This document shows, piece after piece, positions 8,666-16,638 of a DNA stretch of 64,000 nt (its first letter is position 1; every line of letters begins with the position of its first letter). The position numbers were made by a program, and so were the translations under genes. Source of the DNA: Melioribacteraceae bacterium (GTDB lineage: Bacteria; Bacteroidota; Ignavibacteria; Ignavibacteriales; Melioribacteraceae); NCBI GenBank assembly GCA_035362835.1, contig DAOSDY010000003.1:62001-126000 (forward strand), written 5' to 3'. The notes below the pieces were generated by a model, which saw only the letters and a list, made by a program, of their open reading frames with translations, searched no databases and had not been told where the DNA came from.

Positions 8666-10753
8666 ATGGCTATGATGGCCAAGATGAGGAGTTTAGCTCC
8701 CTGGTTCATTCTGCTTGTTGGTGGATTATTTGTATTGTTTATGGTTATTTCAGATTCAGGTGTTCTCGATTTCGTCCAGCAGCAAAAACAGTATATCGGT
8801 TCTATTAACGGCGAGGATATTACTTATCAGGAATATTCAAACCTTATTGAACGAGCCAGACAAAACCAGGAACAGGCAACAGGTCAGGCAATCGATGAAT
8901 CGCAGATGGATTTCTTCCGCGACCAGGTATGGGATGCCCTTATTACCCAGAAAATGATTGACGAGAAGGTAAAGGAATTCGGTATTGTGGTAACCGATGA
9001 AGAAATAAAAAATGAATTGATGGGACCCAATCCGCCTGCCATGCTCAGACAACAGTTTACCGATTCAACCGGGAATTTCAATCGCCAGCTTTACGAACAG
9101 GCAATGCGCGATCCAAGAAATAAAGAAATTGTAATTGCCGTTGAAGATCAGATCCGTCAGCAGTTTATTCAGCAGAAACTTCAGAACTATCTCTTTGCTT
9201 CAATTACGGTAAGCGACGAAGAAGCTAAAGACCGCTTTATGCAGCAGAATATTAAAATGAAAGCCGATTATATTATGATTGATCCCAATACTATTCCACA
9301 GGATCAGTATACGGTTACAGACTCAGACATTAAGAAATATTATGATGAGAATATTGATAATTATAAAATTGAGCCATCGAGAAAAATTAAATATGTTCTT
9401 TTCAGACGCCAGGCCTCGCGCGATGATTCCGTTGGCGTTAAAAAGAATCTTGAAGCTATCGTATCAAAACTGAAAGCCGATACTGCTTCATTTAAATCCT
9501 ACGTCGATATTTATTCTGAACAGCCGTATTCGAAAGATACTATCTCATTGTCCTCATTACCGGCTGAGGCAAAAGACGCATTAACAAAAGCCAGTAAAGG
9601 AGATATTGTTGGACCGGTCTCCTCATTCGAAGGATATATTGTTTACCGTTATATAGATAAAATAAAATCGAAACAGGAATCCGTAAGAGCTTCCCATATT
9701 CTCGTACGGACTACTGGAAACGATAGCGAAGATCAAAAGAAAGCAAACGGCATTTATAATGAAATTATGAAAGGCGCTAATTTCGAAGCTACCGCAAAGG
9801 CAAAATCTGACGACGGAAGCGGAAGCAACGGCGGTGACCTCGGATGGGCCTCAAGAGGACAGTGGGTTAAAGAGTTTGAAGAAGCCGCATTCAACGGAAA
9901 GATCGGTGTGGTTCAGAAACCTGTTAAATCCGTGTTCGGTTATCATATTATCAAAGTAACCGGAAGATCTAATGAGGATTTTGTAGTTGAAAAAATTGTT
10001 AATAAAGTTCAGATCTCTGCTACAACCAATGATAATCTTTTTCAGAACGCATCGGATTTTGCTTATGTTGCAGCCGATAACGGTTTTGAAGCCGAAGCAA
10101 AGATTCTGAACTATAACGTGATTGAGACTCCTCCTTTTACAAGTGAAACGATGGCTATTCCCGGAGTTGGTATCAATCAGGCCCTTGTTAAATGGGCGTT
10201 TGATAACAACGTCGGCAGCGTAAGTGAAGTTTTCCGTGTTGCATCCGGTTATGTTGTTGCCACAGTATCAGAGGTTATTAAAGCCGGCTTTAAGAAATTC
10301 GATGATGTAAAAAGTCTGATTAAAAATGATGTCATGCGCGAGAAGAGCTTTATTAAAGCTTCCGAGCTGATCACCCAGATCCGTAAGAGTATCGGCGATG
10401 GCGGCGATCCTCAGGTTGCTAAAAATATCTGGTATGCTGCAAAGGTAGATACTACTGGAGAGTTTACTTTAATGGGAAACATTAACGGTATCGGAAGGGA
10501 AATTGCTCTCGCTGAATATGCCGGCAAAGCTGAATTCAACAAATGGTCCCAGCCTGTTAAAGGAAATATTGGAGTTTACCTGATCAACCTTAGATCGCGT
10601 ACTAGCTTCGACAAGTCCCAGTTCGATGCCCAGAAACAGGTTCTTAGAAAAAACATTTTGGATCAGAAAAGAAATAATTACTTCAACATATGGCTGCAGG
10701 ATTTAAAGAAAGAAGCCGATATCGTTGATAACAGATACCTCTTTTTCCGCTGA
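8666..10753 (+). CDS. PpiD/SurA-like peptidylprolyl isomerase, membrane-anchored foldase
   Basis: At 695 residues this matches the Bacteroidota PpiD-type periplasmic foldase. There is one N-terminal membrane helix (about 13-31). A SurA_N-type chaperone domain follows (about 35-200, with GSINGEDITYQEYSN). Next comes a degenerate parvulin-like segment (about 225-330) and a clear parvulin domain (about 335-440) with VRASHILVRT, GGDLGWASRGQWVKEFEEAA and VFGYHIIKV. It should assist folding of exported and outer-membrane proteins. GGAGG lies 9 bases before the ATG. An inverted repeat follows the stop codon. Confidence 0.9.
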   Translation: MAMMAKMRSLAPWFILLVGGLFVLFMVISDSGVLDFVQQQKQYIGSINGEDITYQEYSNLIERARQNQEQATGQAIDESQMDFFRDQVWDALITQKMIDEKVKEFGIVVTDEEIKNELMGPNPPAMLRQQFTDSTGNFNRQLYEQAMRDPRNKEIVIAVEDQIRQQFIQQKLQNYLFASITVSDEEAKDRFMQQNIKMKADYIMIDPNTIPQDQYTVTDSDIKKYYDENIDNYKIEPSRKIKYVLFRRQASRDDSVGVKKNLEAIVSKLKADTASFKSYVDIYSEQPYSKDTISLSSLPAEAKDALTKASKGDIVGPVSSFEGYIVYRYIDKIKSKQESVRASHILVRTTGNDSEDQKKANGIYNEIMKGANFEATAKAKSDDGSGSNGGDLGWASRGQWVKEFEEAAFNGKIGVVQKPVKSVFGYHIIKVTGRSNEDFVVEKIVNKVQISATTNDNLFQNASDFAYVAADNGFEAEAKILNYNVIETPPFTSETMAIPGVGINQALVKWAFDNNVGSVSEVFRVASGYVVATVSEVIKAGFKKFDDVKSLIKNDVMREKSFIKASELITQIRKSIGDGGDPQVAKNIWYAAKVDTTGEFTLMGNINGIGREIALAEYAGKAEFNKWSQPVKGNIGVYLINLRSRTSFDKSQFDAQKQVLRKNILDQKRNNYFNIWLQDLKKEADIVDNRYLFFR

Positions 10754-10764
10754 TTAAAATTTAG

Positions 10765-10810
10765 CAGCCTTGAAAGGTGCACTAATCTTTCAAGGCTGTA
10801 TTCCTTTTTT
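10765..10810 (+). terminator. Intrinsic terminator after the PpiD-like gene
   Basis: A perfect 12-bp stem, CAGCCTTGAAAG (10765-10776) and CTTTCAAGGCTG (10787-10798), encloses a 10-base loop and is followed by TATTCCTTTTTTT. Confidence 0.88.
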
Positions 10811-10856
10811 TACACTTTGATTTTCCCCTCTATTTTCTATATTGCCTGTGCCATTT

Positions 10857-11564
10857 ATGAAACAGCTAATCTTTCATATAATCATTTTAATTCTCCTTTT
10901 TTCGGAGACCTCTTTTTCCCAGTATAACGGAAAGAAATTCAGTCTGTCTGCCGGATTCAATTACATTACAACTTCAAAGCTCTATTTGCAGCCGAATTCA
11001 GCCGACCCGTTCTTCAGATCCACTCACGATGTCCTGGAGGATATTTACAGCGTCTCATTCGAATTCAGGTACAAAGTTTTAGATGAATTGATAATCGGTA
11101 TCGGTACGGAATATTTATCCAAAACTCATAACAACGGAAATTTTTTCCTTGCAGGAAACAGGATCGAAATAGAGGACGGTTACACTGTTATCCCTATCGA
11201 ACTAAGCGGATATTATCTGGTTCCGTTTTCTACAGAGGACTTTAAATTTTTTATGGGAGGAGGCGCCGGCATTTATCTGGGCCGCCATATCCGCCGCATC
11301 GAGGATGTTGAATTTAATCCTGATGGAAATGAGCTCGGTTATGGAATTCATGTTGCAATCGGAATGGAATATTTAATAAATGAATATTTTTCAGTCCGCG
11401 GACAAATGCGTTTCAGAGATCCGGAATTCACTATGAAGAGTCGTTATTCAAATCCGGCAGTAAATTACAAAGGAAATAATTATCCGCTCCCTGCAGGAAG
11501 TATCAGTTCAAAAGTTAATATCGACGGCATTACTTTCAATATCGGTCTTTCATTTAATTTTTAA
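10857..11564 (+). CDS. Outer-membrane beta-barrel protein
   Basis: This 235-residue exported protein has a signal peptide (MKQLIFHIIILILLF... to about residue 22, before QYNGKKFS). The rest consists of alternating amphipathic strands rich in aromatic residues and glycine (FSLSAGFNYITTS, FFMGGGAGIYLGRH, YGIHVAIGMEYL). It ends in ITFNIGLSFNF, a typical C-terminal strand with a terminal Phe recognised by the BAM complex. This is an 8-stranded OmpW/OprF-like barrel by appearance. The frame is open from a TTG at 10842, but the ATG at 10857 gives a normal signal peptide. The function is unknown. Confidence 0.72.
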   Translation: MKQLIFHIIILILLFSETSFSQYNGKKFSLSAGFNYITTSKLYLQPNSADPFFRSTHDVLEDIYSVSFEFRYKVLDELIIGIGTEYLSKTHNNGNFFLAGNRIEIEDGYTVIPIELSGYYLVPFSTEDFKFFMGGGAGIYLGRHIRRIEDVEFNPDGNELGYGIHVAIGMEYLINEYFSVRGQMRFRDPEFTMKSRYSNPAVNYKGNNYPLPAGSISSKVNIDGITFNIGLSFNF

Positions 11565-11642
11565 TCTCTTTTTATATCAGACCTCTTAACTTCAGCTTTA
11601 TATTAATTATATTACGTCACAAAAACTGAAGGTCGGTTTTAA

Positions 11643-12194
11643 TTGGACCAGAAAAGAATTTATTTAACGGGTTTCATGACGAGCGGCAAGAGTACTCTCG
11701 GTCCAATTATTGCCAATGTCATTGGTTTCGATTTTTACGACCTGGATAAGGAAATTGAAAAGGAAGAAAATCTTTCTGTAATTGAAATCTTTGAAAAAAG
11801 GGGGGAGCCCTATTTCAGGGAAATTGAAAGCAGAATACTTAAGGATTTATCGAACGGAAACCGTGTTATTATATCACTGGGAGGCGGGACTATTATTAAT
11901 TCTGTAAACTATGAATTGATGAAGCGGACCGGAAAGATTGTCTATCTAAAAGTATCCCCTTCAAACCTTTATAAGCGCTTAAAAAATAAAATTGACAGAC
12001 CGCTGTTCCGGGATCTTGTACTGGGCGAAAATCCGCAGGAAGACTTTATTCACAGAATAAAAGAATTACTGGATAAAAGAAAAATCTATTACGAAAAGGC
12101 CGATCTTACAATAGATACCGATATGAGCCCAATCGGAATAACGGTTGATAAAATTGCAAAGAAAATTATGGACCTCTTTCATGAAAAAAATTAA
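11643..12194 (+). CDS. aroK: Shikimate kinase
   Basis: AroK phosphorylates shikimate at the 3-position in aromatic amino acid synthesis. The 183-residue protein has the P-loop GFMTSGKSTLG (about 10-20), shikimate-binding DLDKEIE (about 32-38), RGEPYFREIE (about 53-62) and SLGGGT (about 76-81), and the lid arginine region KNKIDRPLF. The start is a TTG; the next ATG falls inside the P-loop strand, so TTG is the only reasonable choice. The 3' end overlaps aroB by 14 bases, giving a coupled aroK-aroB pair as in many bacteria. Confidence 0.94.
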   Translation: MDQKRIYLTGFMTSGKSTLGPIIANVIGFDFYDLDKEIEKEENLSVIEIFEKRGEPYFREIESRILKDLSNGNRVIISLGGGTIINSVNYELMKRTGKIVYLKVSPSNLYKRLKNKIDRPLFRDLVLGENPQEDFIHRIKELLDKRKIYYEKADLTIDTDMSPIGITVDKIAKKIMDLFHEKN

Positions 12195-13287
12195 TGTCAG
12201 GTTACCGGGCAAAGAATACCCTGTTTATACCGGCAAGAATATTTTCAGCAAGCTTAAAGGATTGATTAATAGTAATAAACTTTTTGGGAATTTATTCATC
12301 ATTATTGATGAAAACGTATTAAGTCTTCACAACGGAAAGATTGAAAAATTTTTAAGCAGTATAGACACAAGAGCTTATCTTTACAGCATTAACGCAACAG
12401 AACCGAATAAATCCGCAGATCAGCTTTCGGATATTTATTCGGCATTAATAGAAAACGGATTCGGCAGAGATACACTCATAATTGCTATTGGCGGGGGAAT
12501 TACAGGCGATATTGCCGCCTATGCTGCTTCGACTTTTGCAAGAGGAGTAGAGATTGTTCACGTACCAACTACGCTGCTGGCTATGGTCGACAGTTCGATT
12601 GGGGGAAAGACAGGAATCAATTTCAAATCGACAAAAAACATTATCGGCTCATTTTACCAGCCGGAATTTGTTCTTATAGATACCGACTTTCTCAAAACCT
12701 TGCCGGAAGATGAAATTCTGTGCGGATTCGGTGAGGTACTTAAATACTCGCTCCTGATCGGGAATGACTTCCTCAGCTTTGTAAGTAGGAATCAGAATAA
12801 AATACTTAATCTAGATGCTGAAAAACTTCTTAAGGTTTTTTCTGTTTGCGTAAAGTTTAAATCCGCGATTGTTGAAATAGATGAAACTGAAAAGCTTGGT
12901 TTGAGGAAAATCCTGAACCTCGGCCATACTTTTGCACATGCAATAGAGATTGAACAGAATCACTTAATTAAACACGGACAGGCAGTCATAATCGGTCTGG
13001 TATGCGCATTACATCTATCCAACCGTTTGGGGATTTTAGAAAACACATCCTTTAAAAAATATCTGCCGCTTCTTTTAAGGAGTTCTGAAAAAGTACGGAT
13101 TAAACAATTCTATCCGGTGAAGATTTACGAAATAATGAAGAGAGACAAAAAATCAATTCACGATGGAATCCGGTTTGTACTTCTGAAAGAGGCTGGCAAT
13201 TTAATTATTGATGTGGAGGCCGGGATGATCGACGTGATGGATTCTATAAACAAAGGCCTACATTATTTTATTAATGGAAAAAAATAA
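12181..13287 (+). CDS. aroB: 3-dehydroquinate synthase
   Basis: AroB converts DAHP to 3-dehydroquinate using NAD+ and a divalent metal, the second shikimate pathway step. The ATG at 12181 gives 368 residues starting MKKINVRLPGKEYPVY; the frame is open upstream to 12145, but that would add a stretch coded inside aroK with no homology. Motifs include GGGITGDIAAYAASTFARG (NAD site, about 103-121), VPTTLLAMVDSSIGGKTGIN and the metal-binding LNLGHTFAHAIE. The end overlaps the next gene by 14 bases, so the operon is tightly packed. Confidence 0.94.
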   Translation: MKKINVRLPGKEYPVYTGKNIFSKLKGLINSNKLFGNLFIIIDENVLSLHNGKIEKFLSSIDTRAYLYSINATEPNKSADQLSDIYSALIENGFGRDTLIIAIGGGITGDIAAYAASTFARGVEIVHVPTTLLAMVDSSIGGKTGINFKSTKNIIGSFYQPEFVLIDTDFLKTLPEDEILCGFGEVLKYSLLIGNDFLSFVSRNQNKILNLDAEKLLKVFSVCVKFKSAIVEIDETEKLGLRKILNLGHTFAHAIEIEQNHLIKHGQAVIIGLVCALHLSNRLGILENTSFKKYLPLLLRSSEKVRIKQFYPVKIYEIMKRDKKSIHDGIRFVLLKEAGNLIIDVEAGMIDVMDSINKGLHYFINGKK

Positions 13288-15031
13288 ATCTCTTATGAAT
13301 CATTTATCCGAGACACAAAAACTGTTATTTGTAGTTGTTCTCATTCTGTGGCTATCGGTTTATAATATTACCGTCAATTCACAGGTGGAGAGGGAGACAA
13401 GGGGAGTATGGGTTGCAACTAATTTCCGACTCGACTGGCCGCCCCCCACATACGACCAGGAAAAACAGAAACAGGCACTCATAAATATTTTTGAGAATAT
13501 AAAATCGAAAAATCTTAACACTGTCTTTTTCCAGGTCCGCAGTAACGGTGTAGTCTTATTCAGTTCATCATTCGAAGCACTTTCTCCATATATTACAGGG
13601 GAAGTCGGAAGGAATGCCTCTTATGATCCTTTGAAGTTTGCAGTTGAACAGGCCCATAGTCACGGACTCGAAATTCACGCTTGGGTAAATGTAGTAAGAT
13701 GTTTTTCCGGAACCGAATCGGCTACATTCAACAATCCGGCTCACATAACTCAACGAAAACCTGAATGGATTGTTGAGGACGTAAGAGACGGCGCGAAATC
13801 TTACTGGCTCGATCCGGGGCTCCCCGAAGTTCGGGATTATCTATCGGACATGTTTGCTGAAATGGCTGCCAGCTATGATATAGACGGAATTCACCTCGAC
13901 TTTATCAGATACCCGGGTAAAAATTTTGATGACGCTTTCTCTTACAATGTTTACGGCAATGGTGTACCTGTTGACGATTGGCGCAGGAGTAATATAACAT
14001 CTCTTGTTGAATCGATCAGCCGGAAAGTCAAATCGGTTAAGAAAAATATAAAAGTCGGCGCGGCTCCTATCGGTGTTTACAAGAATCAGAAAGGAATGTA
14101 CGGATGGGAATCGTATAATGAGATCTATCAGGATTCACGCGAGTGGCTGAAGCGCGGAATAGTGGATTATCTGGCGCCTCAGATATACTGGTCCCTATCC
14201 GATAATACCCGATTCGATCTTCTGGCTAAAGAGTGGGTTGAAAATTCATTCGGCCGACATATTATTTTAGGTATCGGTGCATATAAGGATAATGTTAAGC
14301 CGGATATAGGCAAGATGATCGATTATTCCAGAAGTATCGGAGCCGAGGGGATTGCATTCTTCAGATACTCCAGCATTTCCGGGTACCGGATTGAAAAATT
14401 TCCTTATAAAACTCTTCCATCGTTAATGACCTGGATGGGGGGGATCTATCCCGAACCCCCGTCGAATCTAAGCGCAGGTATTTTATCAACCGGCAGCAGG
14501 GAAATTGAATTCGAATGGCAGGTAAGTAATAACAGTCCGGGTGATTCGATCGGTTATTTTGCAATCTATAATTTACCTAATCCGGGAGCCGAACTACTGC
14601 CAGATTATCTGCTAGATGTAATACCTGCCGATGTAAATAATTACAAATTGATTGTTGATAAACCGGAACGAGTTAATTATTATTTTGTTGTAAACTCTGT
14701 AAGTAAATTGTGGAATGAAAGTATCGAATCTTCTAACGTGGTTCAGGTCCGGATTACGGAATTAAATGACCTGATCTATTCTGAAAAGAACCGTTTTGTA
14801 AATCCTGTCCTTGTTAAAGAAAATAATCTCACTTATAAAATCCTACTTCATTCTGATGTGGAAGAGAAGATTGAGATTATCGGAATGAAAAAAGGGGAAA
14901 AAGAAAAAATAGAGAGCAGAATACTGTTGAAAGGTAAAAATATTATAAGTATTGAAAATGATACGATGGGCCCGGAGAAATTGAAAATCAGGTATCCGGA
15001 CAGAAACAGGGAAGTAGAATTAAAACTCTAA
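13274..15031 (+). CDS. GHL10 (DUF187) family glycoside hydrolase-like protein
   Basis: The 585-residue protein has a hydrophobic N-terminal segment (about 17-34) that is a signal peptide or anchor. The catalytic-type TIM barrel of the GHL10/DUF187 family (YngK/YddW-like) covers residues about 43-385. Diagnostic sequences are TRGVWVATNFRLDWPP, VFFQVRSNGVVLFSS, GLEIHAWVNVVR, YDIDGIHLDFIRYPG and DYLAPQIYWSLSD. Members are linked to cell-wall glycans, but no substrate is firmly known for most. Residues about 395-500 look like a fibronectin III-like domain (PEPPSNLSAG). It overlaps aroB at its start and meets the next, opposite-strand gene tail to tail with a 4-base overlap. Confidence 0.85.
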   Translation: MEKNKSLMNHLSETQKLLFVVVLILWLSVYNITVNSQVERETRGVWVATNFRLDWPPPTYDQEKQKQALINIFENIKSKNLNTVFFQVRSNGVVLFSSSFEALSPYITGEVGRNASYDPLKFAVEQAHSHGLEIHAWVNVVRCFSGTESATFNNPAHITQRKPEWIVEDVRDGAKSYWLDPGLPEVRDYLSDMFAEMAASYDIDGIHLDFIRYPGKNFDDAFSYNVYGNGVPVDDWRRSNITSLVESISRKVKSVKKNIKVGAAPIGVYKNQKGMYGWESYNEIYQDSREWLKRGIVDYLAPQIYWSLSDNTRFDLLAKEWVENSFGRHIILGIGAYKDNVKPDIGKMIDYSRSIGAEGIAFFRYSSISGYRIEKFPYKTLPSLMTWMGGIYPEPPSNLSAGILSTGSREIEFEWQVSNNSPGDSIGYFAIYNLPNPGAELLPDYLLDVIPADVNNYKLIVDKPERVNYYFVVNSVSKLWNESIESSNVVQVRITELNDLIYSEKNRFVNPVLVKENNLTYKILLHSDVEEKIEIIGMKKGEKEKIESRILLKGKNIISIENDTMGPEKLKIRYPDRNREVELKL

Positions 15032-15882
15032 TCTTTCAGAAATTTATTAAACCATTCCTTCCGTTTATCATTAACTTCTTTTCTGTTTGATTTTAAAAAG
15101 TGATCGCCGTTTTCATATAGAATAAGCTGGTGCGGATAATTCAGCTCTTTAAGCTTTTCCGACAGGTCAATTGAGTCGTGCACAAGAACTCTGTCGTCCG
15201 CAGTCCCGTGTAATATGAGAAGAGGCGTATTTTTAGAAAGCATTTGAGGGAAATTAATAATCGATCTCGATTCACAGCTCTTACTGAAATTTTCGGTATC
15301 TGCTTTCCCCATTGTAATTTCGTAAAGCCGTTTCATAAACTTACTTTCTTCCGAATTGCATCTTAAGTTTGCAATTCCGCCAATTACGATCGCTGCTTTG
15401 AAAATACCCGTCCGTGTAAGTGTAAGATATGTCATCATACCGCCGCGGCTCCAGCCTTCAATTCCCCAGTTAGCCGGATCTGCAAATTCAATCTCGTTGG
15501 CTAATGGAATTAAATTAAGAACGTCGTTCACATCCGAGCCTCCGAATTCGTCTTTTCCATCACCGCCGGCATTACCCCTGTATTGCGAAGCAAAGACCAC
15601 ATGACCCCAGCTTGCGATCTGTCCGAATATTCCGCTTGCGTTGAATTGATCGATTGAACCCGCATTCCCTATGCCGCCCCGGCACCAGATAATACAAGGA
15701 TATTTTTTAGAACGATCTTTAGGATAAGCCAGATACCCCTTCACCCTTAAGCCGTCGGATAGATAAGTTATCTGTTCAACTATAGCATCTTCTACGCTCC
15801 GTTCGCCCCATCCGCTTTTTATCATCTTCTGCTGGGTCGGGTTCAATTCAATAATTCTTCTTTCAATAATTACAGGCTGCAT
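15028..15882 (-). CDS. Prolyl-oligopeptidase-like alpha/beta hydrolase (S9 fold)
   Basis: This 284-residue cytoplasmic protein has no signal peptide. It has the alpha/beta hydrolase fold of the peptidase S9 C-terminal domain. The nucleophile elbow is GIEGWSRGGMM (GxSxG, Ser near residue 146), the acid is in LILHGTADDRVLVHDS and the histidine is in YENGDHFL near the end. Without a beta-propeller it could be a small peptidase or an esterase; the substrate cannot be told. It converges on the GHL10 gene with the last 4 bases shared. Confidence 0.8.
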   Translation of the reverse strand: MQPVIIERRIIELNPTQQKMIKSGWGERSVEDAIVEQITYLSDGLRVKGYLAYPKDRSKKYPCIIWCRGGIGNAGSIDQFNASGIFGQIASWGHVVFASQYRGNAGGDGKDEFGGSDVNDVLNLIPLANEIEFADPANWGIEGWSRGGMMTYLTLTRTGIFKAAIVIGGIANLRCNSEESKFMKRLYEITMGKADTENFSKSCESRSIINFPQMLSKNTPLLILHGTADDRVLVHDSIDLSEKLKELNYPHQLILYENGDHFLKSNRKEVNDKRKEWFNKFLKD

Positions 15883-15979
15883 TTAATACTCCGGAAAATT
15901 CTTAAATTTCACATGCAACTTTGCAAGATTTCTGAGAATAGAAAAGAGTAAACTATGCCGACAAATTTAAGGTGGTTAA

Positions 15980-16552
15980 ATGACTAAACAAAAAGTTAAA
16001 AAAAATAAAGGCGCTGAAAGGAAGAAAAATCTGTTTGTTCAGATTACTGTGATAGCATTACTTCTTGGATTCGTAATATATTTTGTCCTTTCAAATTTTA
16101 TACTCAATAAACCGGCGGAAACAAACAGCGATTTAGAGAGAGCAATGAAAAATAAAACACCCTACACATTTCAAAAAGAAGGCGAGCTTGTCTTTACAGG
16201 CAACAATGGCGATACTATTACCAGAATCGATATCGAGATTGCGGACGACGATCAGCAAAGAGAATTGGGACTTATGATGCGCCGCACTATGAAGGAAGAT
16301 AACGGAATGCTCTTCATTTTCCCTTACGAAACTATACAGGCTTTCTGGATGAAGAATACAATTCTTTCCCTGGATATTCTCTATGTCAATTCACGGAATG
16401 AAATTGTGAAGATCTACAAGAATACAGAGCCATATTCTGAAGTTTCCCTTCCATCGGGTAAACCTGCAATTTACGTGGTTGAAGTGATAGGTGGTTATAC
16501 GGATAAATACGGAATTAAAGAGGGGGATAAGATTGTTTGGAAGAGGGATTAA
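15980..16552 (+). CDS. DUF192 family membrane-anchored protein
   Basis: This 190-residue protein has one N-terminal membrane helix (about 19-39) and a DUF192 domain (about 72-185). Family hallmarks are RELGLMMRRTMKEDNGMLFI, PYETIQAFWMKNTILSLDIL and the closing GIKEGDKIVWK. DUF192 proteins are small exported beta-rich domains of unknown function, found across bacteria and archaea. Short spacing to an AAGGTGG sequence supports the start. It stands alone on the plus strand between two minus-strand genes. Confidence 0.85.
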   Translation: MTKQKVKKNKGAERKKNLFVQITVIALLLGFVIYFVLSNFILNKPAETNSDLERAMKNKTPYTFQKEGELVFTGNNGDTITRIDIEIADDDQQRELGLMMRRTMKEDNGMLFIFPYETIQAFWMKNTILSLDILYVNSRNEIVKIYKNTEPYSEVSLPSGKPAIYVVEVIGGYTDKYGIKEGDKIVWKRD

Positions 16553-16585
16553 TAGATTGTAAAATCGTAATCGGAAAAGATCATA

Positions 16586-16628
16586 AGCGGGAGACCGTAC
16601 ATAAGAACTAGAATTCGAGCCTCCCGCT
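16586..16628. terminator. Inverted repeat between convergent DUF192 and aconitase genes, possible terminator
   Basis: AGCGGGAG (16586-16593) and CTCCCGCT (16621-16628) pair perfectly around a 27-base loop. No good U-tract follows on either strand, so termination is only inferred from its place between two convergent genes. Confidence 0.4.
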
Positions 16629-16638
16629 GTTTAGTAAA